This document shows, piece by piece, positions 8,040 through 16,389 of a DNA stretch of 64,000 bases. The translations under genes were made by a program, and so were the position numbers. A model generated the notes under the pieces. It made no database searches, was not told where the DNA came from, and saw only the letters and a list, made by a program, of their open reading frames with translations. Location of the stretch: NCBI RefSeq assembly GCF_030652775.1, contig NZ_JAUSPS010000037.1, positions 1 to 64,000 of the forward strand, given 5' to 3'. The DNA is from Acetobacterium sp. GTDB taxonomy: Bacteria > Bacillota > Clostridia > Eubacteriales > Eubacteriaceae. The number at the start of each line of letters is the position of its first letter. Position 1 is the stretch's first letter.

Positions 8040-9434
8040 ATGAAACAACAAAAGACAATTAAAGGAACAACAAAGCAGAACACTGCGATGAAAAAATTTA
8101 TGATCCTTGTTGCCGGATCATTCATCTCTAGCATCGGTAGTGGCTTGACTGATTTTGGACTGGCGATCTATATTTTAAACCTGACCGGATCGGTGGGAGC
8201 CACCGGAATTTTTGCCATTTGCGCTTTTCTGCCAACGATACTACTGGCACCGGCGGGCGGGGTGTTGGCTGATCGCTATGACCGACGGCTGATGATGATT
8301 CTGGGTGAGTTGTTTTCCGGACTGGCACTGTTGATCAGCCTGGCCGCCATAATGAGCCCTAACCCATCACTGGTAGTGATCTGCATTGGTGTCGGAATCA
8401 GCTCGGTGTTCTCGGCCCTGACAGAACCGGCTTTCAAGGCCACCATCACCGACCTCTTGTCAGCAGAAGACTTTGCCCGGGCTGGCGGTATGGTTCAGCT
8501 GGCAGGCAGTGCCAAGCTGCTGATTTCCCCAGTCATTGCCGGTCTGATGTTGCAAGTGACAACGGTTGGCACCCTGATTATGCTGGATATGGCGACTTTT
8601 TTCACTACAGTTCTGATCATCGCATATGTCAGAAAAGGTTTGATTGGTAAAAAAAACGCAGTGACCGGTACGAGGTTTCGCAGTGAAATCAGCGAAGGTA
8701 TCATCGCCATCCGGGGCAAAAGGGGGATCATGACAATGATTATCATCATGACAATTGCCACCTTCTGTCTGGGGTTTGTGCAGATGTTAAGCAAGCCCCT
8801 GGTTCTGGCCATTGCCGGTGAACGGGAGCTGGGAATTCTGACTACAGTTATTGCCATGGGAATGATGGTCGGAAGCATCGGTATCAGCATGATCAAGCAA
8901 CCAAAATCCTATGTTGGTATGCTATCGACTGGTCTGTTTGGCTGTGGGGTTTTTATGGCTCTGATTGGGGTCAGTGAAAATCTGGTTCTGATCGCCGGTT
9001 TTGGATTTATGATGTTTGTCTTTATGCCAGCCATCCAGATTGGGGCCGAGGTGCTGATTCGCACCAATCTGGACAATCGCGTTCAGGGCCGGGCCTTTGG
9101 TCTGATTAGTCTGATTACCCAGATGGGTTATATACTGGCCTTTATCGCGGCCGGCATTTTAGCAGATATGATCTTTGAACCCTTGATGCAGGGTAATACT
9201 GAGCTGGCCATCAGCATCGGTGCAGTAATCGGTGATGGGGTTGGCCGAGGCAATGCCCTGTTGATCGTCATTGCCGGAATTGGCTTGGCCTTGGTCGGGC
9301 TGGTGGCAGCCCGCTTAAAAAGTGTCAGAACCCTGGAAGCGAAGGAGGCAGCAGAAGAAACTGTTACTGAATCTTTTGAGCGGAACATGATTGATTTTAA
9401 TGTTGATTTCACGAACAAAATCGATTATTCTTGA
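8040..9434 (+). CDS. MFS transporter (MFS_3 drug-exporter type)
   Basis: A 464-residue protein with about 12 TM segments. The start is set at the ATG at 8040 because AGGAGGAACCCCA precedes it; a longer frame from a TTG at 7986 lacks a ribosome binding site. TM1 reads SFISSIGSGLTDFGLAIYIL and motif A is PAGGVLADRYDRRLMM, both typical of MFS_3 (MdfA/enterobactin-exporter-like). A hydrophilic C-terminal tail of about 40 residues is rich in E and K. It lies downstream of its probable TetR repressor, with a matching operator 65 bp upstream. The likely role is efflux of the TetR ligand; the substrate is unknown. Confidence 0.88.
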   Translation: MKQQKTIKGTTKQNTAMKKFMILVAGSFISSIGSGLTDFGLAIYILNLTGSVGATGIFAICAFLPTILLAPAGGVLADRYDRRLMMILGELFSGLALLISLAAIMSPNPSLVVICIGVGISSVFSALTEPAFKATITDLLSAEDFARAGGMVQLAGSAKLLISPVIAGLMLQVTTVGTLIMLDMATFFTTVLIIAYVRKGLIGKKNAVTGTRFRSEISEGIIAIRGKRGIMTMIIIMTIATFCLGFVQMLSKPLVLAIAGERELGILTTVIAMGMMVGSIGISMIKQPKSYVGMLSTGLFGCGVFMALIGVSENLVLIAGFGFMMFVFMPAIQIGAEVLIRTNLDNRVQGRAFGLISLITQMGYILAFIAAGILADMIFEPLMQGNTELAISIGAVIGDGVGRGNALLIVIAGIGLALVGLVAARLKSVRTLEAKEAAEETVTESFERNMIDFNVDFTNKIDYS

Positions 9435-9453
9435 GAAATGGAGGTGATACGCT

Positions 9454-9936
9454 GTGACGGAAAAAATCAGACTCAGACGATTTCAAACAGAAGACGTACC
9501 CATATTCAAGGAGTGGCTTAAAAAAGACCATGTCAAAAAATGGTACACTGAACCAGAAGACTGGATCGCAGAAGTGACGTTGAGAGACAGTACCTTTTCA
9601 TGGATCACCCACTTCATTGTCGAGTGGGAAGAAAAGCCAATTGGGTTTGGCCAGTTTTATAAATGTCTCGATGCGAAAGAAGAATGCTACGCCAATATCC
9701 CTCAGACCGGCACCTACAGCATTGACTATCTCATTGGCGAAACGGACTTTTTAGGCAAAGGGTATGGTAAAAAGACAGTTCAATTGCTGACTGAAATGAT
9801 TTTCAGGTTTTCAGACTCAAAACGGATTGTTGTTCAGCCGGAACCTGAGAACCGGGGATCCTGCAATGCCTTGTTAGCCAATGGCTATGTTTTTGATGAA
9901 GATAATGAGGTTTATCAACAAGAAAAAAATACCTGA
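9454..9936 (+). CDS. GNAT N-acetyltransferase, AAC(6')-like
   Basis: A 160-residue protein with a GTG start behind GGAGGTGAT. It matches the RimJ/AAC(6')-Ib type: RLRRFQTEDVPIFKEWLK at the N-terminus, WYTEPEDWI, a central GFGQFYK strand, IDYLIGETDFLGKGYGKKTV, which holds the acetyl-CoA P-loop (Q/R-x-x-G-x-G/A form GKGYGKK), then PEPENRGSCNALLANGYVFD. Such enzymes acetylate aminoglycosides or similar amines, but resistance cannot be inferred from sequence alone. It is 19 bp downstream of the MFS gene and probably co-transcribed, so the two may detoxify and export the same compound. Confidence 0.8.
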   Translation: MTEKIRLRRFQTEDVPIFKEWLKKDHVKKWYTEPEDWIAEVTLRDSTFSWITHFIVEWEEKPIGFGQFYKCLDAKEECYANIPQTGTYSIDYLIGETDFLGKGYGKKTVQLLTEMIFRFSDSKRIVVQPEPENRGSCNALLANGYVFDEDNEVYQQEKNT

Positions 9937-9951
9937 ATTGCAGATATTTAT

Positions 9952-9987
9952 ATACACCCTATTGACTTACCAGTCAATAGGGTGTAT
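9952..9987. promoter_or_regulatory. 36-bp inverted repeat containing a TetR operator, possibly also a terminator
   Basis: Perfect 16-bp arms (ATACACCCTATTGACT, 9952-9967, and its complement 9972-9987) enclose TACC. The inner part TTGACT-N4-AGTCAA recurs at 10002-10017, 40 bp downstream. The inner part is therefore probably an operator, while the long arms could also fold as an RNA hairpin ending the acetyltransferase transcript. The following T-tract is poor. Confidence 0.6.
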
Positions 9988-10001
9988 TCTTAGCTCATAC
10001 A

Positions 10002-10017
10002 TTGACTAGCGAGTCAA
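10002..10017 (+). promoter_or_regulatory. second TTGACT-N4-AGTCAA operator before TetR
   Basis: TTGACT-AGCG-AGTCAA has the same arms as the site at 9962-9977. The centres are 40 bp apart, close to four helical turns, and the site abuts the AAAGGAGGG ribosome binding site of the next gene. Autorepression by the TetR at 10029 is the simple reading. Confidence 0.65.
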
Positions 10018-10028
10018 AGGAGGGTTTT

Positions 10029-10673
10029 ATGTCAATTGATTCTTTTGAAAAAATATCGGACGAAAAACAAGCGGTCATCATCCAGAGTGGAATTACTGAA
10101 TTCTCGAAAAAATCCTATATGGATGGCAGCACCGATGAGATTACTAAAAACTGTGGGATCTCTAAAGGGCTCCTGTTTCACTATTTTGGCAATAAGAAAA
10201 ATTTCTATCTTTATTGTCTGGAAGTTGCTTTAAAACGACTGCTTACAGATGTTCCCATGCCGGACCAAACCGATTTTTATGGAATTATCTTTTTTTATGC
10301 TGATGAAAAATTTAAATTATGCGAAAAATATCCCAGCGAAATGCGCCTGGTCAATATGGCCGCCCGGGAAATGAGTGCTAAGGTGCTTAATGAAAAGAAT
10401 GAGCTGATCGTGCGGTATATGATCAGCACCCGAGAAAAATCGCAGCAGATTATGGAAAAAGCCATCACGGCCCTTGAACTGAAAGACATCAACGTAGAAA
10501 TACTAAAAGACGCGATAATGATATATTTGAGGGCGATCCTAAACAAATATTTGGAACGGTATAAAGAAACCCCGGAATTATTTTTCGAGCGCTCCCCAGA
10601 GATTAAAGCAGAAATAAAAGAGTACCTTGATTTCATGTTAAATGGGGTTGTCAAGGAAGGAGCATCATCATGA
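10029..10673 (+). CDS. TetR/AcrR family transcriptional regulator
   Basis: A 214-residue regulator starting at the ATG behind AAAGGAGGGTTTT. An upstream in-frame TTG at 10002 lies inside the operator and is not used in this call. The HTH is slightly divergent: QAVIIQSGITEFSKKSYMDG, STDEITKNCGISKGLLFHYF, NKKNFYLY. It overlaps the following ligase gene by ATGA, so the two are translationally coupled. It probably responds to a ligand linked to the ligase product or substrate. Confidence 0.87.
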   Translation: MSIDSFEKISDEKQAVIIQSGITEFSKKSYMDGSTDEITKNCGISKGLLFHYFGNKKNFYLYCLEVALKRLLTDVPMPDQTDFYGIIFFYADEKFKLCEKYPSEMRLVNMAAREMSAKVLNEKNELIVRYMISTREKSQQIMEKAITALELKDINVEILKDAIMIYLRAILNKYLERYKETPELFFERSPEIKAEIKEYLDFMLNGVVKEGASS

Positions 10674-12037
10674 AACCAATCAGCTTAATGAAGGCGATCT
10701 GGCTTTGCTATCGCAATAAAAAAATGAGCGATTCAGAAAAAACCGGAATTAGAGCGGAACGGCTTAACCGTCTGGTGGCATATGCCAAGCAGAATAGCCC
10801 TTACTATTGCGAGCACTATCATAACATTGGCGAGAATTTTAATCTGAGTGACTTGCCACCAACGAATAAGGTCGATCTGATGGCGCATTTTGATGAGTGG
10901 GTAACCGCAAAAGATATCACCTTGAATGAAATAGAAACTTTTATGATGGATTTGGACAATATCGGTCGAAAAATCAAGGGGAAATATCTGGTGTTTACCA
11001 CCAGCGGCTCCACGGGCAACCCCTTAGTAGCACTATGCGACCAATCCACCAATAATGTTATGGCTGCAATCAACATGATGCGAAGCTTTGCCAGAAAAGC
11101 AGATTTTATGTCCTTTCTGAAAGGGGGCGGAAAAACCATGGGAGTTTTTGCTACCGGCGGTTTTTATTTGGGAAATAGTTCGGTTCGGGCGCGCTTATTA
11201 TCGATGCCCTGGAAAAAAAGACAGTTTGGCGTGACCAGTGCCCTCTATCCAATTGCCCGGATCGTTGATGACCTGAATGACTTTAAACCGACGATGCTGG
11301 GGGGCTATCCGACCATCCTTGAACTGCTGATTGATGAACAGAAAAGTGGGCGGCTGCAGATCGCTCCGGTAATCATTATGACTGGTGGCGAATACCTGAG
11401 CGATCAGCTTAGAGATTCTTTAGAAACGGCCTTTGGATGCCCGGTTCAAACCACTTATTCCTGTACGGAAGGCGGCACCATTGCCTGTGAATGTCCGGAA
11501 AAGCATTTTCATATCAATGATGATTGGCTCATTGTTGAGCCGGTTGATCACCAGAATCAGCCGGTACCGGATGGGGTGCAGTCGGATAAGATCCTGATTA
11601 CCAACCTTTATAATTATACCCAGCCTTTCATTCGCTACGAGGTCACTGACCGGGTGGTGATGCATCATGAACCTTGCCCCTGCAACAATCCGTCACCCTG
11701 GCTGACCCTTGAGGGACGTACCGATGATATCCTGACCTTTTATGAAGATGGAAAGATCATCAAAATTCCGCCTCTGGCGATTTACGCAACGCTCAAAGAA
11801 ATCCATGGGATCATCCGGTTTCAGCTGATTGCCCATGGAGAGAATCAGCTTGAATTGAGAATCACACCCGGGAGTGGAGACGAGCCACAGAGCTTATTTG
11901 AAGCAGCGCAGAAGAAACTATCGGCTTTTCTGGCCAGCCATGGAGTGACTACTGCCCATATCTCTTTTTCTGATTTGACACCGATGCAGCACCCACAAAG
12001 CGGAAAGTTTAAGCATATCATCAATAAACCTGAGTAA
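10670..12037 (+). CDS. PaaK/F390-synthetase-like adenylate-forming ligase
   Basis: A 455-residue member of the AMP-binding superfamily, phenylacetate-CoA ligase/CapK/coenzyme F390 synthetase branch. The nucleotide loop is TTSGSTGNPL (about residues 106-115). MTGGEYLSDQLRD and the TYSCTEGG segment correspond to the adenine-binding and Y-x-x-TE motifs. TNLYNYTQPFIRYEVTDRV and LEGRTDDIL form the hinge before the small C-terminal domain, and the last lines (QHPQSGKFKHI) keep the C-terminal lysine region. It probably adenylates a carboxylate or phosphate-type substrate. The substrate is not identifiable. The coupled TetR gene suggests inducible use. Confidence 0.8.
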   Translation: MKPISLMKAIWLCYRNKKMSDSEKTGIRAERLNRLVAYAKQNSPYYCEHYHNIGENFNLSDLPPTNKVDLMAHFDEWVTAKDITLNEIETFMMDLDNIGRKIKGKYLVFTTSGSTGNPLVALCDQSTNNVMAAINMMRSFARKADFMSFLKGGGKTMGVFATGGFYLGNSSVRARLLSMPWKKRQFGVTSALYPIARIVDDLNDFKPTMLGGYPTILELLIDEQKSGRLQIAPVIIMTGGEYLSDQLRDSLETAFGCPVQTTYSCTEGGTIACECPEKHFHINDDWLIVEPVDHQNQPVPDGVQSDKILITNLYNYTQPFIRYEVTDRVVMHHEPCPCNNPSPWLTLEGRTDDILTFYEDGKIIKIPPLAIYATLKEIHGIIRFQLIAHGENQLELRITPGSGDEPQSLFEAAQKKLSAFLASHGVTTAHISFSDLTPMQHPQSGKFKHIINKPE

Positions 12038-12110
12038 TTGTAAGGTAGCCCCCTAGCAGGATTGGCTGATAGCGATAACTGGATCAAAATAAGTTTTCGC
12101 CAAACATAAC

Positions 12111-12158
12111 TTGACAGGCTAGCGTTCATTAGCTATAATAAGGCTAATGAACGCTAGC
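12111..12158 (+). promoter_or_regulatory. consensus promoter embedded in a 41-bp TetR operator
   Basis: TTGACA (12111-12116), exactly 17 bp, then TATAAT (12134-12139) form a perfect sigma-A promoter. The -10 hexamer sits in the 9-bp centre of an inverted repeat with perfect 16-bp arms (GCTAGCGTTCATTAGC, 12118-12133, complement at 12143-12158). Each arm is itself bounded by GCTA...TAGC, so the site may bind two repressor dimers. Occupancy would fully cover the promoter. Confidence 0.85.
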
Positions 12159-12193
12159 TTTTAGTTTTTTTGCGAAAAATTTAAGGAGAATCA

Positions 12194-12829
12194 ATGACAA
12201 AACGCAATACCCGGGAAATAATATTAGAGGAAGCCTTGAATCTGTTTTCGGTCAAAGGCTATCGGAGTGTGACGGTTAAAGAAATCGCCGAGGCGGTGGG
12301 CATTAAGGATAGTTCACTTTATAAGCATTTTGACAGTAAGCAGGCCATTTATGATACCTTGCTTGAGTGGATGAATCAGAAATTTGAAGAAACCGTGACC
12401 TTTTATCGGTTGCCCCAGGGTGAAATGGAAAGTGTTGCCCGGGAATATGGCCGCAATGATCTGGCCTGGCTTAAAAAAGCCTGTGAGGCAGTTTTCCTTT
12501 TTTTTCTAAAAGATCCGCAGGCATCAAAGTTCCGTCGGATGTTGACCATTGAACAGTATAAAAATGATGATGCAGCCAAGACCTTGTACAACTGGTTTTT
12601 TAACGACGCCATTTTGTTTCAGACCGACTTATTTAGTGAAATGATCCGGCAGGGAACGTTCAGAGCAGGCCCTCCCCAGATCATTGCGTTGCAGTTTTAT
12701 GCACCATTCTATACCCTTTTATGCCAATATGACCAGCTGCCGGAAAAAGCAGATGAAGCACTGGCTCTTCTGATGGCGCATATCGAACAGTTTGCGTCAA
12801 TTTATCAAATAAGAAATGAGGAAAATTGA
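12194..12829 (+). CDS. TetR/AcrR family transcriptional regulator
   Basis: A 211-residue regulator with ATG behind AAGGAG. The HTH is canonical: TREIILEEALNLFSVKGYRS, VTVKEIAEAVGIKDSSLYKHF, SKQAIYD. The C-terminal 150 residues are ligand-binding. The gene follows a promoter buried in a long palindrome, and its stop codon overlaps the start of a radical-SAM gene (TGATG). It therefore probably represses this two-gene operon. Confidence 0.9.
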   Translation: MTKRNTREIILEEALNLFSVKGYRSVTVKEIAEAVGIKDSSLYKHFDSKQAIYDTLLEWMNQKFEETVTFYRLPQGEMESVAREYGRNDLAWLKKACEAVFLFFLKDPQASKFRRMLTIEQYKNDDAAKTLYNWFFNDAILFQTDLFSEMIRQGTFRAGPPQIIALQFYAPFYTLLCQYDQLPEKADEALALLMAHIEQFASIYQIRNEEN

Positions 12830-13902
12830 TGAATTTAAATAAAATGATGGATCAGGGAATTGCCCAAATTATGACAACAGCGGGACGATTTTATCTAAAT
12901 AACGCCAAAGGCCGGGCTTTTTTAATGAGCGTTCTGCCGGAGCTGGCCAAAAGCACCGCCCGCAGAAAGAAGCAGGAAAAAGAAGGCCTGCACGTGCCGC
13001 CATTTCTGATTGCCAGTATCGCCTCACAATGCAATCTCCATTGCGCCGGATGTTATGCCCGGGCTGGTGGGGGCTGCGGCACAACCAGTGGCAAAACGGA
13101 TATGGATGCCGGCCAATGGGGGAATGTTTTTGACCAGGCAGCAAGACTTGGTGTCGCCTTTATTCTGCTGGCCGGAGGTGAGCCCTTTTTACGCCGGGAT
13201 ATCCTGGAGCTGGCCGGGGAATACCCAAATGTGATCTTTCCGATTTTTACCAATGGCACGATGCTGGATCAGGAGACCATTGAGTTACTTGACAACCATC
13301 GCAATCTGATCCCCATTTTGAGTATTGAAGGCAATGCAGAAGAAACTGATGCCCGCCGCGGGGCGGGTACCCATGAGCAGATTGAAGCGGCCATGGCCGC
13401 CTTGAAAAAGCGCAAAATCCTATTCGGGGCAGCCATTACAGTCACCAGGGAAAACATGGCACTGGTGACCAGAAATGACTTTCTTGAAGCCCTGGAGGAT
13501 AAAGGTTGTGGTGTGAACCTGTATGTGGAATATATCCCGGCTGAACCAGGAACCGACTATCTGGTCCTTACGCAAAGCGAAATCAAGCAACTTCAGGCGA
13601 TTTGTCTTGAGCTTCGAAAATCATTTCGGCGCATGGTGATCTTGTCATTCCCCGGCGACGAGGAGGAAATGGGCGGATGTCTGGCTTCCGGGCGGGGATT
13701 TTTTCATATTAATCCCTATGGCGATGCCGAGCCCTGTCCCTTTTCACCCCATGCAAAACAGAACCTGACCAGTGATTCGGTGGAAGCCGTGCTCCGCTCC
13801 CAATATTTTGCCGATCTCCGGGAAATTGCCGCTAATGTCGGAAACCATGGCGGATGTACCTTGTTTGAGGTGAGCGATCAGGTCGAAAAATTGTTGGCGT
13901 AA
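12829..13902 (+). CDS. radical SAM protein with C-terminal cysteine-rich (SPASM/twitch-like) region
   Basis: A 357-residue protein. The ATG at 12829 overlaps the TetR stop by one base and has GAGGA upstream; a TTG three bases earlier is less likely. SQCNLHCAGCY places the 4Fe-4S ligands at C68, C72 and C75 in the usual CX3CX2C pattern. AGGEPFLRRDIL is the GGE SAM-binding motif. Later cysteines in GGCLASGRG, AEPCPFSP and GGCTLFEV suggest an auxiliary cluster. An N-terminal helical region of about 50 residues precedes the core. Such proteins modify peptides or small molecules, but no precursor-peptide gene is visible nearby, so the substrate is unknown. Confidence 0.82.
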   Translation: MNLNKMMDQGIAQIMTTAGRFYLNNAKGRAFLMSVLPELAKSTARRKKQEKEGLHVPPFLIASIASQCNLHCAGCYARAGGGCGTTSGKTDMDAGQWGNVFDQAARLGVAFILLAGGEPFLRRDILELAGEYPNVIFPIFTNGTMLDQETIELLDNHRNLIPILSIEGNAEETDARRGAGTHEQIEAAMAALKKRKILFGAAITVTRENMALVTRNDFLEALEDKGCGVNLYVEYIPAEPGTDYLVLTQSEIKQLQAICLELRKSFRRMVILSFPGDEEEMGGCLASGRGFFHINPYGDAEPCPFSPHAKQNLTSDSVEAVLRSQYFADLREIAANVGNHGGCTLFEVSDQVEKLLA

Positions 13903-14004
13903 GTTTAGATAATGACTATTTCTGTGAGGAGACCAATAAGGTATATCTAAAAGAAAAGGCGGGAAGTTGATTAGTCTACCGGCCCAAATATGGGAACTGG
14001 CACG

Positions 14005-14036
14005 TTAACAAATCTTTAACATCATAACCGTATAAT
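14005..14036 (+). promoter_or_regulatory. PhoP/OmpR-type direct repeat and -10 box before two-component operon
   Basis: TTAACA (14005-14010), five bases, TTAACA (14016-14021): direct repeats with an 11-bp period, as bound by OmpR/PhoB/PhoP-type regulators. TATAAT follows at 14031-14036, with no good -35 at normal spacing, which fits an activator-dependent promoter. The regulator encoded just downstream is the obvious candidate. Confidence 0.55.
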
Positions 14037-14069
14037 AGTCCCGTACACTCATATTTAGGAGAAAGAAAA

Positions 14070-14744
14070 ATGATTAATATATTAGTTGTTGAAGATGATA
14101 TCAAACTTAATTATATCGTCTGTTCATTTTTAAATGATAACGGATACCATGCCATCAGTTGCAAAAACGGAACCGAGGCCTTTGATCGAATTCAGGAAGA
14201 ACCGGTGAATCTGATTATTTCGGACATCATGATGCCGGAAATGGATGGGTTTGAATTTGCCGCTGAAATCAGAAAGCAGGATAAAGGCATTCCGATTCTG
14301 TTTATGACCGCCCGGGATGATATCACTGCCAAACAGAAGGGCTACAGCCTGGGCATTGACGATTATATGGTAAAACCCATCGAGATGGACGAATTGGTTT
14401 TGCGGGTGTCAGCCTTATTGCGTCGTGCTAACATCCGCAATGAGCGAAGGTTAGAGGCGGGTTCGCTCGTCTTAAACGAAGAGGAAACCACCGCCTATTT
14501 AAACGAAACGGAGCTGCCATTAACGGTAAAAGAATTTAACATTCTGTTTAAGCTGTTATCTTATCCCAAACGCACCTTTACCCGGGCTCAGCTGATGGAT
14601 GAGTTTTGGGGATATGATACCGAAAGCACACCCCGCACCGTGGATGTTTCGATCACCAAACTACGGGACAAACTTTCGGAATGTGACGATGTGGAAATTG
14701 TGACCGTTCGGGGATTGGGCTACAAGGCGGTGATTAAAGGATGA
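14070..14744 (+). CDS. OmpR/PhoB-family response regulator
   Basis: A 224-residue regulator. The receiver domain (1-120) has the acidic pair EDD near residue 9, the phosphoacceptor in LIISDIMMPEMDG, the switch threonine in LFMTARDD and the lysine in MVKPIE. The winged-helix output domain (about 130-222) contains LTVKEFNILFKLLSYPKRTF, RAQLMDEFWG and VRGLGYK. The ATG follows TTAGGAG. It overlaps the kinase gene by ATGA. Direct TTAACA repeats in front of this operon and of the SDR gene at 17878 suggest autoregulation and at least one further target. Confidence 0.93.
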   Translation: MINILVVEDDIKLNYIVCSFLNDNGYHAISCKNGTEAFDRIQEEPVNLIISDIMMPEMDGFEFAAEIRKQDKGIPILFMTARDDITAKQKGYSLGIDDYMVKPIEMDELVLRVSALLRRANIRNERRLEAGSLVLNEEETTAYLNETELPLTVKEFNILFKLLSYPKRTFTRAQLMDEFWGYDTESTPRTVDVSITKLRDKLSECDDVEIVTVRGLGYKAVIKG

Positions 14745-15802
14745 AGTTTCGCTATGAAAATCTGGATGACAAGCGGATCAATGCCAAGCGCCCCTTCTGG
14801 AAAGAATTTTTAATTGTCTTTGGGGTGGTATTAATTTGCAGTGCCGGGGAAGTGCTGATTTTTAATCAGCAGATGCTTGATAAGGCTAATCCATGGATCA
14901 TGGCCCTGGTGGGGATGTCCTATGCGCTGTTTATGGGACTGATTGTCAGTCTTGGGACCCGATTTATTATGTATACCGGATTTCAGAGACCGTTGACGGA
15001 AATCGGTCAAGCAGCCCGAAAAGTGGCCGCTGGTGATTTCACCGTCCACGTTCATTCCCAACGAAAGGATCATAAAAAGGATGAACTTGAAGTTCTGATC
15101 GACGATTTTAACAAGATGGTCGAGGAACTGGCTACCATTGAAACCTTAAAAAGCGATTTCATCGCTAATGTATCTCACGAGATGAAAACACCGCTGGCGA
15201 TTATCCAAAGCTATGCCTCAGCACTCAGAAAAGAGGCATTGCCCCAGGAAGAAAAACAGGAATATATTGATACCATTGTCGAGGCCTCAAAAAAACTATC
15301 TACCTTAGTAACCAATATTCTAAAATTGAACAAGCTGGAAAATCAGGAAATTATCCAGACCGAAAGCTACGCCCTGGATGAACAGCTGCGCTGTTGTATG
15401 CTGGCACTGGAAGATAAATTTGACGAAAAAAACATCGAATTTGACGCCGACCTGGACGAAGTGACCATTACCAGCGATGAAAGTCTGCTGGAAATTGTCT
15501 GGAATAATCTGTTGACCAATGCCATCAAGTTTACCCCAAAAGATGGATTAGTAAAAATTCAGTTGCGAAAAGAAGACAAGCAGGCAATTGTCAAGGTCAG
15601 AGATAATGGCTGTGGTATGAGAGAAGAAACCTGCCGCCGGATTTTCGACCGCTTCTATCAGGGCGATACCTCCCATTCAGAAGAAGGAAACGGACTGGGA
15701 CTTGCCCTGGTCAAACGAGTGGTGGATCTGGTGGATGGAACCATAACGGCCGAAAGTGAGCCGGGTAAGGGCACTACATTTACGATAATTTTGAAATTAT
15801 AG
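14741..15802 (+). CDS. sensor histidine kinase (HAMP-HisKA-HATPase)
   Basis: A 353-residue membrane kinase. Two hydrophobic helices (about residues 22-43 and 51-75) are joined by a very short outer loop, so there is no large extracytoplasmic sensor. HAMP spans about 78-135. The H box is DFIANVSHEMKTPLAI, with the phosphoacceptor histidine near residue 147. NLLTNAIKFTP is the N box, VRDNGCGM the G1 box and GNGLGLALVKR the G2 box. The small outer loop suggests sensing within the membrane or of envelope stress. It pairs with the overlapping upstream regulator. Confidence 0.93.
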   Translation: MKFRYENLDDKRINAKRPFWKEFLIVFGVVLICSAGEVLIFNQQMLDKANPWIMALVGMSYALFMGLIVSLGTRFIMYTGFQRPLTEIGQAARKVAAGDFTVHVHSQRKDHKKDELEVLIDDFNKMVEELATIETLKSDFIANVSHEMKTPLAIIQSYASALRKEALPQEEKQEYIDTIVEASKKLSTLVTNILKLNKLENQEIIQTESYALDEQLRCCMLALEDKFDEKNIEFDADLDEVTITSDESLLEIVWNNLLTNAIKFTPKDGLVKIQLRKEDKQAIVKVRDNGCGMREETCRRIFDRFYQGDTSHSEEGNGLGLALVKRVVDLVDGTITAESEPGKGTTFTIILKL

Positions 15803-15838
15803 AGAATCAATACACTTATATAAAATTCTGCAATCAAC

Positions 15839-15883
15839 TTTACAAAAGTCCAAACGTTGGGTATAATAATCGTGTATATACAC
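15839..15883 (+). promoter_or_regulatory. MarR promoter with 12-bp palindromic operator
   Basis: TTTACA (15839-15844), 17 bp, TATAAT (15862-15867), then the perfect palindrome GTGTATATACAC (15872-15883) at the expected transcription start, shortly before the MarR gene. A sister palindrome lies at 16353-16364. Confidence 0.72.
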
Positions 15884-15899
15884 TGAAAAAGGTGATCAC

Positions 15900-16337
15900 A
15901 TGAAAATAGAAGAACAAAATAAAAAATCGTCAGTTTGCAATTGTCTCAATTTACGGCGGGCCTCACTGGCGATAACCGAAATCTACGACCATTACCTGGC
16001 CCCCTGTCACCTCAGTGTCAGTCAATTTTCAATTTTAAAGCACATTTTTGCCATGGAACCGGTGAATGTCAGCGAGTTGGCCGCAGAAATCCGGTTGGAT
16101 CGGACCACCTTGGTTCGCAATTTAAAGCCCCTTGAACAGCAGGGGTTGATCCATGATATTGCCCAGTCGGGAACGCGGAACCGGCAACTCTGTTTGACGG
16201 CTGAGGGCCGAGAAAAAATTGAACAGGCCCATGCTTATTGGCAGCAGGCTCAGGAACAGATTGAAGCGCAGTTGGGACAGGAAGATACGGAAACCCTCCA
16301 AGCGCTGTTATTAAAAATTGAGGTCTTAGCGCCTTAA
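15900..16337 (+). CDS. MarR-family transcriptional regulator
   Basis: A 145-residue winged-helix regulator. SVSQFSILKHIFAMEPVNVSELAAEIRLDRTTLVRNLKPLEQQGLI (read in two parts: the SVSQFSIL helix and the SELAAEIRLDRTTLVRNLK reading head) is the MarR DNA-binding core, and RNRQLCLTAEGREKIEQA is the wing and following helix. Two cysteines near residues 13 and 15 (VCNC) and one near 38 could allow thiol sensing; this is inference. A palindrome overlaps its own promoter and a second precedes the DUF2284/DUF3786 genes, so all three genes are probably its regulon. Confidence 0.88.
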   Translation: MKIEEQNKKSSVCNCLNLRRASLAITEIYDHYLAPCHLSVSQFSILKHIFAMEPVNVSELAAEIRLDRTTLVRNLKPLEQQGLIHDIAQSGTRNRQLCLTAEGREKIEQAHAYWQQAQEQIEAQLGQEDTETLQALLLKIEVLAP

Positions 16338-16352
16338 TTTTTAAGCGTTATC

Positions 16353-16364
16353 GTGTAGCTACAC
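16353..16364 (+). promoter_or_regulatory. second MarR-type palindrome, before DUF2284 gene
   Basis: GTGTAGCTACAC is a perfect 12-bp palindrome. With its flanks (CGTGTA-GC-TACACT) it matches the site before the MarR gene (CGTGTA-TA-TACACT) except for the two central bases. Confidence 0.65.
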
Positions 16365-16389
16365 TAAAAGAAAGAGAGAAAAGCATAAT

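Noticed and set aside
12869-13144. Long antisense frame inside the radical SAM gene
   Set aside because: No ribosome binding site or family match; the plus-strand frame has clear radical SAM motifs.
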